Assembly (NCBI GenBank): GCA_018881555.1
Contig: JACAXG010000304.1
Span: forward strand, 62,001-126,000
DNA length: 64,000 bases
Reading direction: 5' to 3'
Source: Amblyornis subalaris
Taxonomy: Eukaryota; Chordata; Aves; Passeriformes; Ptilonorhynchidae
The notes beneath the pieces were generated by a model. The model saw only the letters and a program-made list of their open reading frames with translations. It had not been told where the DNA came from and searched no databases. Shown here piece after piece: positions 63,101 through 64,000 of this stretch. Made by a program: the position numbers and the translations under genes. Position 1 is the stretch's first letter. Each line of letters begins with the position of its first letter.

Positions 63101-63168
63101 ATATGTATGTATGTGTGTGTGTATATATATATGAATATATAAATATACATATATACACACACACACAA
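63101..63168. repeat. Palindromic TG/TA/CA composite microsatellite
   Basis: (TATG)n, then (TG)n, then (TA)n, then an AT spacer, then (AT)n and (AC)n. The TG-TA half at about 63112-63130 is the reverse complement of the TA-CA half at about 63150-63168, with a spacer of about 18 bases, so arms of about 19 bp could pair as a hairpin or cruciform. Confidence 0.9.
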
Positions 63169-64000
63169 TTTATTGTAATCTTATGGCTAAAGTACTGTAA
63201 CTGCAAATGTCCTATATGTATGTTTATATATTTAGTATTCTGGGAGCTCTTGTTTGTTGAAAAGGAGCAATGTAAAAGAGAGGTTATGTGTGCTTTTTTC
63301 GCTCCTTTGAGATTTGAATCTCTGATGTCTAATGATACTACCATAAAATCTGCAGCTCTTTCTCTGTGCCTTCTTAGCACACTAGCTGTATTGTTATAGT
63401 CAAGCACTTTTAGTAGACTTGGACTATGTAGTAAGGTTTTAAGGTTAGGAAGATAAAAATGTTAGAATATAGCCTAGTCTTTTAGAGTCTGAAATCTAAC
63501 CTACACAGAGAAAGACTACATAAAGATTAGATTCCCTTGAAGCAAATCTGAATGAAAGAGTCAAACTAGTGGTGGTTTTTAATGGGACTGAAAAGTAATC
63601 AATGCAGAAAAGTAATGTAGGAATTGAGGAAGGGGAACCCAACATCTGTTTATTTGTTGCCATGTATTGTGAAAAAGAAACAAAATACTTTGAAATGTGT
63701 GCTAAAATACATTTATGCTTGTGTCCATATTGGATACACCATTGAAAGTTAGATCTGGAGGGAGTCAGTTGTCTTTATTTTCAAACCTAAGGAGATGTAT
63801 TTACAAATTGTGGCTAGAAAGAACACTTGGTGGTAAATTCAGGCAGATGCTGCCCTAAATACTCTTGTTCTATTTATGAATAGTGTACACCAAGAATGAT
63901 AGATTTGCCTTCAATTTTGAAAGCTGTCTTGGAAATTGAAATAAGCTGAATAATATGACAGTGCTTTCACCCCTTTCCAGAATATATTTTTAGTGAGCCT
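63169..64000. other. Non-coding stretch at right edge
   Basis: AT-rich; nothing recognised. Confidence 0.5.

Noticed and set aside
63007..63399. Overlapping 130- and 103-codon frames on opposite strands
   Set aside because: Both run through the TG/TA/CA microsatellite, which has few stops; the encoded Y/I/H/T/V repeats are artefacts.
1..64000. Prokaryotic-type systems, CRISPR arrays, tRNA or rRNA genes
   Set aside because: No regularly spaced identical repeats, no operon-like gene packing and no cloverleaf or rRNA core sequence were seen; the CR1 and LTR content identifies a vertebrate nuclear genome.

Overview
The window looks like nuclear DNA of a bird. It is AT-rich, has no operon-like gene packing, carries many degraded copies of CR1 (the dominant avian LINE), and holds several LTRs of avian endogenous-retrovirus type. 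The species cannot be named from the sequence. A 33-base N run inside a CT-rich microsatellite shows that this is a draft assembly. No complete gene is visible, so the window is best read as intergenic DNA or the inside of very large introns.

Layout. 1-1.6 kb: a plus-strand CR1 reverse-transcriptase fragment split by about 1.2 kb of other DNA, whose two ends carry the same degenerate minisatellite. 1.6-11.1 kb: AT-rich non-coding DNA with simple repeats, including the N-gapped CT array at 6.7-6.9 kb. 11.2-14.8 kb: three minus-strand CR1 fragments; the first joins the endonuclease/RT linker region directly to a CR1 3' tail. 14.8-27.8 kb: non-coding, with a 12-bp AT minisatellite near 16.3 kb and a T-rich tract at 17.3-18.6 kb. 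27.8-32.2 kb: the busiest stretch. It holds a possible minus-strand coding exon (27779-28023), a solo LTR with a 4-bp target-site duplication (28477-28957), a CR1 3' end, and a CpG-rich LTR-like block on the minus strand. 32.2-46.9 kb: mostly unremarkable, except a coding-like, frame-broken stretch near 35.5-35.8 kb. 46.9-47.3 kb: a plus-strand CR1 3' end. 52.7-53.3 kb: a second CpG-rich LTR-like block, plus strand. 59.0-59.9 kb: two old minus-strand CR1 3' fragments in tandem. 61.4-61.8 kb: an avian ERVL-type LTR, minus strand. 63.1 kb: a palindromic TG/TA/CA microsatellite.

Function. No set of genes works together here. The elements with possible present-day activity are the LTRs, which still carry promoter and polyadenylation motifs, and the candidate host exon beside the solo LTR. 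I found no previously undescribed biological system. The points most worth following up are the exon/LTR neighbourhood at 27.8-29.0 kb, the split CR1 at the left edge, and the coding-like stretch at 35.5 kb. Repeat-family assignments come from recognising family sequence by eye, not from a database search.
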